Source of the DNA: Pandoraea capi
GTDB lineage: Bacteria > Pseudomonadota > Gammaproteobacteria > Burkholderiales > Burkholderiaceae
Direction of reading: 5' to 3'
Assembly: GCF_902459735.1 (NCBI RefSeq)
Contig: NZ_CABPRV010000002.1
Location: 434,001 to 498,000, forward strand
Length of the DNA stretch: 64,000 nucleotides
Positions 42,024 through 50,231 of the stretch are shown here, piece after piece. The notes under the pieces are model-generated. The model searched no databases. It was given only the letters and a program-made list of their open reading frames with translations, and had not been told where the DNA came from. The number at the start of each line of letters is the position of its first letter. The first letter of the stretch is position 1. The translations under genes and the position numbers were made by a program.

Positions 42024-43563
42024 CGCTTCCCGCACGACGTCCGCACGTCAGGAAGTCAGCCAGTCGTTCGCGGCCCGCTGGCTTCGCAACGCACGGCGCT
42101 ACGTCGGCTGGCCCCGCACCCTCTCCGGTCGGCTCGCGCTGATTCTCGTGATCGGCATGCTCGCCACGCAACTCGTCACGGGCACGGTGTGGTTCGACGC
42201 GCGCTATGGCCGCGTGGCGGAAGTGCCGGTGCGCTCGGGCGGCGCCCGCATCGCCGACGCCGTGAAGCTGTTCGATGTCGTCCCGCCGGCAGAGCGCGCT
42301 GCACTCATGCAGCGTCTGCGGGCGACCGGTGTGGAGGTGCGCGAGATCGATACGCCCGCGCATGAGCAAAGCATGTCGCACTTCTCGGACGATCTGTTCG
42401 ACAGCGTGCTGACGTCGCAACTCGGCCCCGCGCATCCGTTCGTCGCCCATCCCGTCGTGCTTTACGACGACACCGGCGAACCGCTGGCGCTCGCCACCCT
42501 GCTGCGCGCACATGCACCGACGGCACACCTGGCGGCCGACGTTCGCCTGCAAGACGGGCAGTGGTTGTCGCTGGCAGTCGTGGCCGGTCAGGCGGGACTG
42601 GACCTGCGCCCCGGCGCCGCGTTTGCCGACTACTTCGTACGCATCTATCTGGCGCGCATTTTCGCGGTCATTCTGATTGCGGTCATTGCCGTGCGAATCG
42701 CGCTGCGTCCACTGGCCCGAATGTCGGCGGCTGCCGACCGGCTCGGTCGCGACATTCACAGCCCGCCGCTCGATGAGAGCGGGCCGGTGGAGGTGCGCCG
42801 CGCCGCGCAGACGTTCAATGCCATGCAGCATCGCCTCATCGAAGCGATGCAGGCCCGCACTGCGTTCCTGGCCGCCGTCTCCCACGATCTGCGCTCGCCG
42901 CTCACCCGCTTGCGCTTGCGCGCCGAAACGTTGAGCGATCCGGTGCAGCGCGAGCGCTTTCGTCAGGACCTGATGGAGATGGAAGCGATGATCGCGGCGT
43001 CGCTCGATCACGTACGTGGCGTACCCAGCGGCGAGGCCCTGCGCGACGTCGATATCGACGCCCTGCTGCACGCCGTGGCCGAAGACGCCCGCGAGACCGG
43101 CGGAGATGTGCGCGTGCGTGAGCAGAGCGTGAGCGGCACCGTGCGGGGCTATCCGCGAACGCTGCGTCGCTGCGTTCAGAATCTTGTCGACAATGCACTG
43201 CGCTATGCAGGCGGATGCCGCCTGTCGGCACATCTGTCGGCGCAGGGGACGCATCTCGAGATCATCGTGGAAGATCGCGGTCCGGGCATTCCGGACGCGG
43301 AGCTGTCAGCAGCAGTGGAACCCTTCGTCCGGACGGGCGTGCATCGGCGGTCGTCGAGTCAGTCGTCGAATCAGGCGCAGGGCGCTTTCGCTGCCGGACC
43401 GGACGGCGCCGGTCTTGGCCTTGCCATCGCCCGCACCATCGCACAGGCCCACGACGGCTCGCTCATCCTCTCCAATCGCCCGGGCGGCGGCCTGCGCGCC
43501 GAACTGCATCTGCCTGTCGCGGGTCCGGACATCACCCTCGACACACATACGAAATACTCATAA
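42016..43563 (+). CDS. HAMP-containing sensor histidine kinase
   Basis: 515-aa inner-membrane kinase, partner of the regulator upstream. Two membrane helices (LALILVIGMLATQLVTGTVWF and IYLARIFAVILIAVIAVRIAL) bracket a periplasmic sensor of about 170 residues. HAMP follows, then the phospho-acceptor H290 (AVSHDLRSPLTRLRLRAE), N box (NLVDNALRYAG), G1 (DRGPGIPD) and G2 (GAGLGLAIA). GTG start lies inside the regulator stop region (8-nt overlap). A Ser/Gln-rich insert (RRSSSQSSNQAQ) lies in the ATP lid. Signal unknown. Confidence 0.92.
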   Translation: MSDASRTTSARQEVSQSFAARWLRNARRYVGWPRTLSGRLALILVIGMLATQLVTGTVWFDARYGRVAEVPVRSGGARIADAVKLFDVVPPAERAALMQRLRATGVEVREIDTPAHEQSMSHFSDDLFDSVLTSQLGPAHPFVAHPVVLYDDTGEPLALATLLRAHAPTAHLAADVRLQDGQWLSLAVVAGQAGLDLRPGAAFADYFVRIYLARIFAVILIAVIAVRIALRPLARMSAAADRLGRDIHSPPLDESGPVEVRRAAQTFNAMQHRLIEAMQARTAFLAAVSHDLRSPLTRLRLRAETLSDPVQRERFRQDLMEMEAMIAASLDHVRGVPSGEALRDVDIDALLHAVAEDARETGGDVRVREQSVSGTVRGYPRTLRRCVQNLVDNALRYAGGCRLSAHLSAQGTHLEIIVEDRGPGIPDAELSAAVEPFVRTGVHRRSSSQSSNQAQGAFAAGPDGAGLGLAIARTIAQAHDGSLILSNRPGGGLRAELHLPVAGPDITLDTHTKYS

Positions 43564-43639
43564 ATTACAACAGAACATTCATTTCTCTTATGCTGCGACG
43601 CGCCATAAAATCCGGGTATTCCCTTATCCACCCGGTCAG

Positions 43640-43657
43640 GACGTCGGCCCCGACGTC
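43640..43657. promoter_or_regulatory. Palindrome GACGTCGG-CC-CCGACGTC just before the CLC gene
   Basis: Perfect 8-bp inverted repeat ending 17 bp before the ATG at 43675. A second repeat CCGGGT...ACCCGG lies at about 43610-43633. Could be an operator or an RNA hairpin affecting translation. No known riboswitch pattern was recognised. Confidence 0.4.
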
Positions 43658-43674
43658 AACCAGGACGCAGCAAA

Positions 43675-45108
43675 ATGAATACCACGCAGGTCACGCAAGA
43701 CACCCTTCCTACGATTCCCACGACAGGCCGCGCGCTGGCGGCTCCAGCAACGAACGGCCGTGAACCGGCGGCGACGAGTACTAGCGACGTTCGGGCGACG
43801 CCGCTCGTTACGCTGGCCATCGTCACGGTACTCACCGGCGTGGGTGCGGGTATCGGCGGGACCTTGCTCGCCGCCCTGCTCCACATCGTGCAGCATCTCG
43901 CCTTCGGTTACGCGCAGGATCAGGTCTTCGGTGCACAGAGTTTCCTCACCGGCGTGACAGCCGCCTCTGCCGAACGTCGGTTCGCCGTATTGACGTTATG
44001 CGGCGTGGTCGCCGGGCTCGGCTGGTACGCCGTGCATCGCTACGGCGCGAAGCTTGTCTCCATCAAGGAAGCCGTGGGTCGCGCCCGCCCCATGCCGGTG
44101 GGCAGCACGCTTGCGCACGCCCTGCTGCAAATCGTGACGGTCGCGCTCGGCTCGCCGCTGGGACGTGAAGTCGCCCCCCGGGAAATCGGAGCATTGGTGG
44201 CCGACCAGCTCGCGCGTCGCGCGGGACTGTCGACGGAGCATTGCCGCCTGCTGGTCGCCTGCGGCGCGGGCGCCGGACTGGCGGCCGTGTACAACGTGCC
44301 GCTCGGTGGCGCGATCTTCGTGCTCGAAGTGTTGCTCGGCACCTTCGCCTGGCGTGCCGTGCTGCCCGCGTTCGCCACCTCGGCAATTGCCGCCGCCGTC
44401 GCGTGGATCGGCATGGGCGCGGAGCAGCAGTACACGATCCCCACGTTCGACGTGACGGCACCGCTGGTCGGCTGGTCGCTCGTGTGCGGCCCGCTCGTCG
44501 GCGTGGCGGCCTGGGCGTATGCGCGTCTGACGGAAAGCGCGCGCGCCAACGCACCGCGTGACTGGCGCGCGCCGGTCTTCGCACTCGCCAACTTCATGGT
44601 GTTGGGGCTGATCATCGCGTGGTACCCGCAGTTGCCGGGCAACGGCAAAGGACCGGCATCGCTCGCATTCAACGGTGAGCTGGTGACAGCGCTGGCCTTC
44701 GTGTTGCTCGTGCTGCGCGTTGCCTTCACGTGGAGCAGTCTGCGTGCCGGTGCGGCCGGAGGATTGCTCACACCGGGGCTGGCCAACGGGGCGTTGCTCG
44801 CCGTCGTGCTTGCGGGTGTGTGGAACGGCGCGCTGCCGCAGGGATGGGAGATGAGCGTGGCGCTCGGCGCGGCAGCCCTCATCGGGGCCACCGCATTCCT
44901 TGCCGTGTCGATGCGCATGCCGATCACGGCCGTCGTGCTGGCGCTGGAATTCACGCACGTGAATCAGGACTTCCTCGCGCCGATGTTGCTCGCTGTCGCC
45001 GGTGCCGCCTGCACCGCGCGCTGGCTCGATCAGCGTGTTCAGCGTGTTGCGACGACGAAGAGTCGCGGGAACGGCAGCAGCACCGTGCCGTCGGCCAACG
45101 CCGGATAA
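43675..45108 (+). CDS. CLC-family chloride channel/antiporter-like protein
   Basis: 477-aa inner-membrane protein with the two-repeat CLC topology. The gating-glutamate loop reads GSPLGREVAPREIGALVADQLAR, i.e. GREVAP in place of GREGP, so the Glu is kept but the following Gly is not. The GSGIPE selectivity motif is not recognisable (VSIKEAVGRARPMP at its place). The C-terminal half has LPGNGKGPASLAF and AAGGLLTPGLANGALLAVVL. It belongs to a divergent CLC branch common in Burkholderiaceae; ion specificity (Cl-, F-, other) cannot be told. No CBS domains. Its 3' end overlaps the convergent methyltransferase gene by 70 bp. Confidence 0.87.
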   Translation: MNTTQVTQDTLPTIPTTGRALAAPATNGREPAATSTSDVRATPLVTLAIVTVLTGVGAGIGGTLLAALLHIVQHLAFGYAQDQVFGAQSFLTGVTAASAERRFAVLTLCGVVAGLGWYAVHRYGAKLVSIKEAVGRARPMPVGSTLAHALLQIVTVALGSPLGREVAPREIGALVADQLARRAGLSTEHCRLLVACGAGAGLAAVYNVPLGGAIFVLEVLLGTFAWRAVLPAFATSAIAAAVAWIGMGAEQQYTIPTFDVTAPLVGWSLVCGPLVGVAAWAYARLTESARANAPRDWRAPVFALANFMVLGLIIAWYPQLPGNGKGPASLAFNGELVTALAFVLLVLRVAFTWSSLRAGAAGGLLTPGLANGALLAVVLAGVWNGALPQGWEMSVALGAAALIGATAFLAVSMRMPITAVVLALEFTHVNQDFLAPMLLAVAGAACTARWLDQRVQRVATTKSRGNGSSTVPSANAG

Positions 45109-45851
45109 GCCTTCGCAATTTCCTCGGTGTAACAATTCAGGAAGGCTTCACGCGAAGCGTCGTCGAGTTTCGCGAGGAACGGACGCAACGCGCTGCCCTT
45201 GAACCATTCGACCACCGCCGGAGCGCCGCCCGCGAGCGGGTGATAGTACGTCGTGCGCCAGATGTCGACGCGCGAGCACAGCGCGCGCAGCATCGGGTAA
45301 TAGAACGTGGCGCCATGACGCGCGGTGCGCTCGGTCCCCTTGAGCGTATCGGCCCAACGCGGATCGGCGGCGACTTCGCGCATCAGCTGGTGAGCGGGTT
45401 CATCGAGGTTGTCGGGTGTCTGCACGGCCAGCGATCCGCCCGGCGACAGACAATCGATCAGACGCGGATACAACGTCTCGTGATCGGGCAGCCATTGGAG
45501 CACGGCGTTCGCGAGAATCGCGTCGAACGGACCGTCTTTCCATTTCCCGATATCGGCAACGTCGAAATGAAACTGCGGCAGACGCTTGCGCGCCGCGTCG
45601 ACCATATCCTGCGAACTGTCCAGACCATGCACCTGTGCCTGCGCGTAACGCGCGGCCAGCACTTCGGTCGAGTTGCCGGGACCGCAACCGATATCCACCA
45701 CACGTGTCGCCTCACGCCCGGGAAGTTCGGGAATGGCGGCCACGAGATCACGCACGGGACGCGTGCGCTCGTCTTCGAACTTGACGTACTGAGACGCCTG
45801 CCACGCCGGGTTGGTGGGACCAGTGGCGGGGAACATCGTGTTTTGCGGCAT
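45039..45851 (-). CDS. tam: Trans-aconitate 2-methyltransferase-like SAM methyltransferase
   Basis: 270-aa class I methyltransferase. SAM motif I VVDIGCGPGNSTEVLAARY, Asp of motif II GLDSSQDMVDAARKRLP, FDAILANAVLQWLPDHETL, LSPGGSLAVQTPDN and the C-terminal VEWFKGSALRPFLAKLDDASREAFLNCYTEEIAKAYP all fit Tam, which methylates trans-aconitate formed spontaneously from cis-aconitate. ATG 45851 has GGAG 7 bp upstream; frame open to 45923 is unsupported. Overlaps the CLC gene by 70 bp at the 3' ends. Confidence 0.9.
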   Translation of the reverse strand: MPQNTMFPATGPTNPAWQASQYVKFEDERTRPVRDLVAAIPELPGREATRVVDIGCGPGNSTEVLAARYAQAQVHGLDSSQDMVDAARKRLPQFHFDVADIGKWKDGPFDAILANAVLQWLPDHETLYPRLIDCLSPGGSLAVQTPDNLDEPAHQLMREVAADPRWADTLKGTERTARHGATFYYPMLRALCSRVDIWRTTYYHPLAGGAPAVVEWFKGSALRPFLAKLDDASREAFLNCYTEEIAKAYPALADGTVLLPFPRLFVVATR

Positions 45852-45894
45852 GAATCGCTCCATCGGGGGCTGTCGATCGATAGCCGTCACGATA

Positions 45895-46779
45895 TCAGGT
45901 CGCCGCCTGCAATGCCTCCACAAAAACGCGCAGGTGCGAGGGTTCTGCGTCGGTGATCGCCCAGTACGTCATCCCGTTTCGCCGCCAGCGCGCGATCGCA
46001 TAGCCGTCAGCGCCCGAGATCATGGGCGCGGCGGACGCCTTGTCACGTGCCGGATACACGTAAAGATCGATCGGATGTTTATCCGTGTGATAGATGAGAA
46101 CGGCCACCGTGCGCTGGCCGACGTAGTCGAGCCTGCCCCCCGCCAGCGGGAACCCCTTGGCCGACAGATCGACCACCGGCGGCGCGTAATCGAGACGTCC
46201 GTTGAACCACGGTTTGACGGTGTGCTGATCGGTCGAGACGACATCGATAGGATGCTGCGACAACAGGGCGCGCACGTGACTCGATACGATTTCCTGCGGT
46301 TGCAGTCCGGTCGGCGTTTGCGGATCGGGCGTCGGCGCGGGGACCGGCGGACGCCCGACGAGCAGCGCCATCGCCACGGCAAGGCCGCCGAGAATCGCGC
46401 CGCCCGCGCCACCGAACAACCACGGCGCCAGGCTCGATCCCCATGCGAGGTCGACGGGCTTGCCGGAGGGCTTCGGCACGTTCGGCGCATTTGACGTAGT
46501 CGACGAATGCGATGGCTTGGGTTCGGATTTCGGTTCAGGCTTCGGTGTGGACACCGCATCGGCCGATGACGCCGCCGTGTCCTGCGCTGACGTCGCACGA
46601 CGTTCGGCTTGCGTCAACTCGTCGCGCAGACGCTCGCGCAACGCCTGCGGCGCCTTGTAATGCAACGAACCGTCGCGCAGCATCTTGCCCAGCGTCGTGT
46701 CCTCGTTGCGAGCGGTTGCCGATCCCGCATCGTCGGACGACGTCGCGGCAGCGTCTCTGGGATCGTCGGGCTTATTCAT
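45895..46779 (-). CDS. Transmembrane anti-sigma factor (putative)
   Basis: 294 aa. N-terminal cytoplasmic part with helical segment DTTLGKMLRDGSLHYKAPQALRERLRDELTQAERR and a Pro/Lys/Ser linker, one membrane helix (LAPWLFGGAGGAILGGLAVAMALLVG), then a periplasmic domain (HPIDVVSTDQHTVKPWFNGRLDYAPPVVDLSAKGFPLAGGRLDYVGQRTVAVLIYHTDKHPIDLYVYP) common in anti-sigma factors of this kind. Its start overlaps the ECF sigma gene by 8 nt, the standard sigma/anti-sigma arrangement. No zinc-binding HxxxCxxC is visible. Confidence 0.85.
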   Translation of the reverse strand: MNKPDDPRDAAATSSDDAGSATARNEDTTLGKMLRDGSLHYKAPQALRERLRDELTQAERRATSAQDTAASSADAVSTPKPEPKSEPKPSHSSTTSNAPNVPKPSGKPVDLAWGSSLAPWLFGGAGGAILGGLAVAMALLVGRPPVPAPTPDPQTPTGLQPQEIVSSHVRALLSQHPIDVVSTDQHTVKPWFNGRLDYAPPVVDLSAKGFPLAGGRLDYVGQRTVAVLIYHTDKHPIDLYVYPARDKASAAPMISGADGYAIARWRRNGMTYWAITDAEPSHLRVFVEALQAAT

Positions 46780-47476
46780 CGCGTCCTCCCCGGTGAGTGC
46801 CGTCGAGCGGCAGACGTGTGTGACGAGCGAGCGGCGTCACCTGGGCAGATGTCGACCTCGCATCTCCCGGCGTTGGCGTTTCTTGCCTGCCTTGCGCGGC
46901 ACGTGCGGCACGTGCGGCACGTGCGACAAGCACTGCCGCAGCGAGCATCTGCCGGCCGCGCGCCAGACGCGACATGACCGTGCCCGCCGGCACCCCCACG
47001 ATCGTCTCGATCTCCCGGTAGCTCATATCTTCCATCTCTCGCAAGACCAGCACTTCGCGATACACGACCGGCAACGTGGCCAGCGCATCACGCACGAGCG
47101 CACACTCGTCGCGGCGCACCGCCAGCATCTCCGGATCGCCGGGCGCAGCATCGTCCCAGCCGGGTAAATGCCCTTCGCCATGCAAGCCATGGGTGGATTC
47201 GTCGAACGGGGTGCCGTCGGCACCATCGGAGCGGCGACGCCACTCGGTCAGCCACGTATTGCGCACGATCGCGAGCAGCCATGCGCGAGCGTTCTCGCCG
47301 CGAAAGCCATCGAAGAACCGCAATGCACGCAGATAGGCCTCCTGCACGATATCGTCCGCATCGCTGGCACTGCCCGACAGCCAGCGCGCAAGGTTGTATG
47401 CCGCATCGAGATGCGGCAAGGCCAGTGCTTCGAATCGTCCTGACTCCGCAGCGCCGGATGGATCAGCGTCGGTCAC
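46772..47476 (-). CDS. ECF sigma factor
   Basis: 234 aa. Region 2 (LPHLDAAYNLARWLSGSASDADDIVQEAYLRALRFFDGFRGENARAWLLAIVRNTWL) and region 4 (ALATLPVVYREVLVLREMEDMSYREIETIVGVPAGTVMSRLARGRQML) are complete; a 40-residue C-terminal tail with ARAARAARAA repeats follows. GTG 47476 has GGGAG upstream. Forms a pair with the overlapping anti-sigma gene. I did not find a convincing autoregulatory -35/-10 pair in the 121-bp gap before it. Confidence 0.92.
   Translation of the reverse strand: MTDADPSGAAESGRFEALALPHLDAAYNLARWLSGSASDADDIVQEAYLRALRFFDGFRGENARAWLLAIVRNTWLTEWRRRSDGADGTPFDESTHGLHGEGHLPGWDDAAPGDPEMLAVRRDECALVRDALATLPVVYREVLVLREMEDMSYREIETIVGVPAGTVMSRLARGRQMLAAAVLVARAARAARAAQGRQETPTPGDARSTSAQVTPLARHTRLPLDGTHRGGRDE
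46894..46929. repeat. 9-bp tandem repeats (GTGCGGCAC) in the sigma-factor 3' region
   Basis: About three to four near-identical units encode the Ala-Arg-Ala repeats in the C-terminal tail of the ECF sigma factor; copy change would keep the frame. Confidence 0.85.
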
Positions 47477-47597
47477 CGGGATCTCCCGAATGAGGGCAGC
47501 GCAGTGCCCGGGTGAGCGTACGAGTCTGACCGACGCTGCATGACTATGCGAAACAACGTCGATGAGCGCATTGAATCACATCTGCACCGCGAGGCGA

Positions 47598-48080
47598 TCA
47601 TTTCACGACGATCACGCCCGTCATGTGCGGGTGGATTGCACAGAAGTACGGGTACGTTCCCGGCTTGTCGAAGGTAAAGGCGTAAGTGTCGTCAGTGTCG
47701 AGTGCGCCCGACGCAAACACGCGCGGCGTGGCGGTACTCGTGACCGTGTGCGGTTCGTCGTCGCGGTTGGTCCACGTAACGGTCGCGCCCGCTTTGACCG
47801 TGAGTGTCGCGGGCGAGAACGTGAAGTTGTCGATGTGCACCGCGTCGTTCACGAGCGCGACGAAATGCACGCCGCGCTGATCGAAGCTGTACCAGCCCTT
47901 GCCTTGGGCATCGCTGCGAATGCGCTCGATGGCCGACGCAAGCGTGGCGGCCGGATCGGGATTCGGCGCCTTGTTGAAGCCGATGTGACCAGAGGTCGCA
48001 AGCGCCGTTACCTGAATTACCGGTGCAAGTGCCGTTTTATTCCCGAAGGCAGGAAAGCGATGTGTCGGGCAGCGATAACG
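47598..48080 (-). pseudogene. Remnant: metallophosphoesterase fragments fused in frame to a cupredoxin domain
   Basis: The frame is open from the stop of the M23 gene (48081-48083) to 47598, but it has no start codon before an internal GTG at 47870. Reading it gives pieces of a calcineurin-like phosphoesterase: GHIGFNKAPNPDPAATLASAIERI (near its N-terminus in relatives), then QGKGWYSFDQRGVHFVALVN (its middle), then directly DAVHIDNFTFSPATLTVKAGATVTWTNRDDEPHTVTS... FCAIHPHMTG, a complete cupredoxin with type-1 copper ligands His, Cys, His and Met. In related genomes, as I recall, a metallophosphoesterase gene is followed by a separate exported cupredoxin gene. The present frame looks like the product of two deletions that removed most of the phosphoesterase and the cupredoxin signal peptide. 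A protein from GTG 47870 (90 aa) would lack export, so copper loading is doubtful. Same strand as, and immediately downstream of, the peptidase gene. Confidence 0.65.
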
Positions 48081-49073
48081 TCACATCGGCGCGAAGTTCC
48101 AGCGCGCGCCGCCGACACGCCCGCTCGTGCCGATCGACGTCGCCGGTCCGTGGGGTTGCCAGTGGACTTGCCATGCCGGCGCGGCCGGCGCGACGCTCTG
48201 ACAATCGTCCTTACCCGACGCCTGGCCCGCGGACCTGCCGCCGCCAATGGCCTTGATCGTCCCCCGGGTCAACAAAGGCTTCGGATCGACCGGATTGCCG
48301 TTACGCCGCAGTTCGAAATGCAGATGCGGCCCGGTCGCCATGCCGGTCTGCCCCACGGCACCGATGTGGTCGCCCGCCTTGACCACATCGCCCACACGCA
48401 GATCGCGCGCCGTGGCGGACAAATGCGCATAGAGGGTCTCGCTGTCATACCGGTGCGCGATCACGATGTAATTACCGAAGCCGCGGCGCTGGGCGCCAAT
48501 GAATGTCACCTTGCCATCGGCTGCGGCCACGACCGGCGTGCCCTTCGGCGCGGCAAAATCGATGCCGTCGTGGCGATGCGACACGCGTCGGATAGGGTGG
48601 CGACGCGCCCCGAAGTTCGAGCTCATGCGCGCCCCTTCGACCGGCATGACAAACGACTTGGACGTTCGCGATTGCGCCGTGCCGGTCACGCGTTTCGTGG
48701 TCGGGAACCATACGCTCTGCCCCGGCGCGGCGAAAACCGGGAGAGATGCGACTGGCGAGAACTCACCGCAGAGACGTCCTTGCAGGCGGGTGTGCGCCGT
48801 CGGGAGGAGCGGCGATAGTGCAGCAGGCAGCGGCGCGACCGATTGCATCGATGACGTCGTCAGACGTGAATGCAGCGGCAATGCGCCCCCCTCCGCCAGC
48901 GCGGGCAACGGTGCCGCAAGACATAACCAGACCCACGCACCGGGCAAAAGAGACAAGGATGCGCCCTGCTTGACTGAGCGTCGCGCATGGTCGTCCGGCA
49001 CGGTGTCGATACACGGGGCGGAAGGGTTGGAAGACGCGCAGGAAGCAGAAGACGGCGGACTTGAAAAAGGCAT
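48081..49073 (-). CDS. M23-family (LytM) peptidase
   Basis: 330 aa from ATG 49073. A hydrophobic export segment (LLPGAWVWLCLAAPLPALA) begins only near residue 42, so the true start may lie further downstream or the leader is long. The LytM domain is complete: zinc ligands in HRHDGIDFAAPKGTPV and HLHFEL, plus GNYIVIAHRYDSETLYAHLSATARDLRVGDVVKAGDHIGAVGQTGMATGPHLHF. It cleaves peptidoglycan cross-links or is a scaffold. The C-terminus (after about residue 270) has a Trp/Pro-rich tail. Flanked on both sides by broken genes. Confidence 0.88.
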   Translation of the reverse strand: MPFSSPPSSASCASSNPSAPCIDTVPDDHARRSVKQGASLSLLPGAWVWLCLAAPLPALAEGGALPLHSRLTTSSMQSVAPLPAALSPLLPTAHTRLQGRLCGEFSPVASLPVFAAPGQSVWFPTTKRVTGTAQSRTSKSFVMPVEGARMSSNFGARRHPIRRVSHRHDGIDFAAPKGTPVVAAADGKVTFIGAQRRGFGNYIVIAHRYDSETLYAHLSATARDLRVGDVVKAGDHIGAVGQTGMATGPHLHFELRRNGNPVDPKPLLTRGTIKAIGGGRSAGQASGKDDCQSVAPAAPAWQVHWQPHGPATSIGTSGRVGGARWNFAPM

Positions 49074-49238
49074 CGCTCGATAGACTAAATCAGAATCGAC
49101 GCAGTCTACGGGCCACAGGAGCGCAAATTGATGGGAAAAGACCCAAACGACACGCAACTAGCGGCCAAAACACCGAAAATTGGGACTTAGCACACCGCAA
49201 TGAGCGTGATCGAGAGGTCTGAGGCAAGCGTCAACGAC

Positions 49239-50107
49239 TCAGCGCCGGACACCAGGCCGCGTACGTTTGACGGCATACATCGCCTCGTCGGCATGGTCCA
49301 TCAGCTCGATCATGTCGGTACCGTCGTCCGGCAGCATCGCAATGCCGACGCTCACGCCCAGTTCCAGCGTCTTCCCCTCGAACTCGAACGGTGCGCCGAC
49401 CTCCTGCGCGAGCCGTTCGCTGTGCGCCACGGCGTCGGCACGCGAGTGGATGCCACACAGGATCATGCCGAATTCGTCGCCGCCCACCCGCGCGATCGTG
49501 TCGGAACGTCACGCCGTGGCGTTCATGCGTTTGGCGGCAGCACGAATGGCGGCATCCCCGGCGCGATGGCCGAATTTGTCGTTGATGGGCTTGAGCCCGT
49601 CCATATCGATGTTCAGAATGCCGAGCCGTGACGAGGAACGCAGCGCGAGATGAACCGCCTGACGCAGGCGGTCGTAGAACAGCGCGCGGTTGGGCCATCC
49701 CGTGAGCGCATCGTGCGTGGCTTGCAGATACAACTGGCTGGTCTCGAATCGTGCCGCATGAAACATGGCGGCGGCGATGAGTTCGCTCATGAGTTCGAGC
49801 GTGCGGACATCGGCATCGGGAAACGCGGACGGTGTCGGCGCAAAAATCTTGAGCACGCCGACGGTCGTGTCCAGATGCTTGAGCGGCGTGACGATCATCG
49901 AGCGCAGACCGACCTTGCGGCAAGCGTCGCGATCCACACGCGGGTCGGTTTCCGAGTCGTCGCAACGGAGAATCTCGCCGGTCTTCACGCATTCAGATCC
50001 TGAACCCGCTCCGTCACGAAGGACATCACGCCCCCAAGGTCCAGGCCGAGTTTGGCGATTTCGGTCTGCGTCTTCACGATCTCCAAAAGCGTATGACTTT
50101 CGGGCAT
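49239..50107 (-). pseudogene. GAF-GGDEF (diguanylate cyclase) gene with junction frameshift and internal stop
   Basis: Reading from ATG 50107: MPESHTLLEIVKTQTEIAKL...FVTERVQDLNA, then TGA at 49985-49987. One base out of phase the protein continues VKTGEILRCDDSETDPRVDRDACRKVGLRS (late GAF domain). Relatives carry about 30-40 residues between these parts, so a deletion both removed the middle of the GAF domain and shifted the frame. The GGDEF half runs on (LTGWPNRALFYDRLRQA, NIDMDGLKPINDKFGHRAGD) to a second TGA at 49509-49511, probably a CGA-to-TGA change, and then in the same frame RSDTIARVGGDEF to the natural stop at 49239. The GGDEF site itself is intact. Two independent lesions make it a clear pseudogene. 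Confidence 0.85.
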
Positions 50108-50231
50108 CACACTCACGGCGTTATGGCTCACAACCCATCCTGTTCATCAAAAAGCGTGAACCCGGAATGTGCCATCGCACCTTCGGAATTTCATGCCGGA
50201 ATAGCAGACGGTGTGGGTCAGTGTCGGCGGC

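Noticed and set aside
43564-43674. Fluoride riboswitch before the CLC gene
   Set aside because: The conserved crcB-motif core sequence is not present; only simple inverted repeats are seen.
49509-49511. Selenocysteine or programmed readthrough at TGA before GGDEF
   Set aside because: No stem-loop after the stop was recognised, the position is normally Arg, and a second lesion upstream already breaks the gene.
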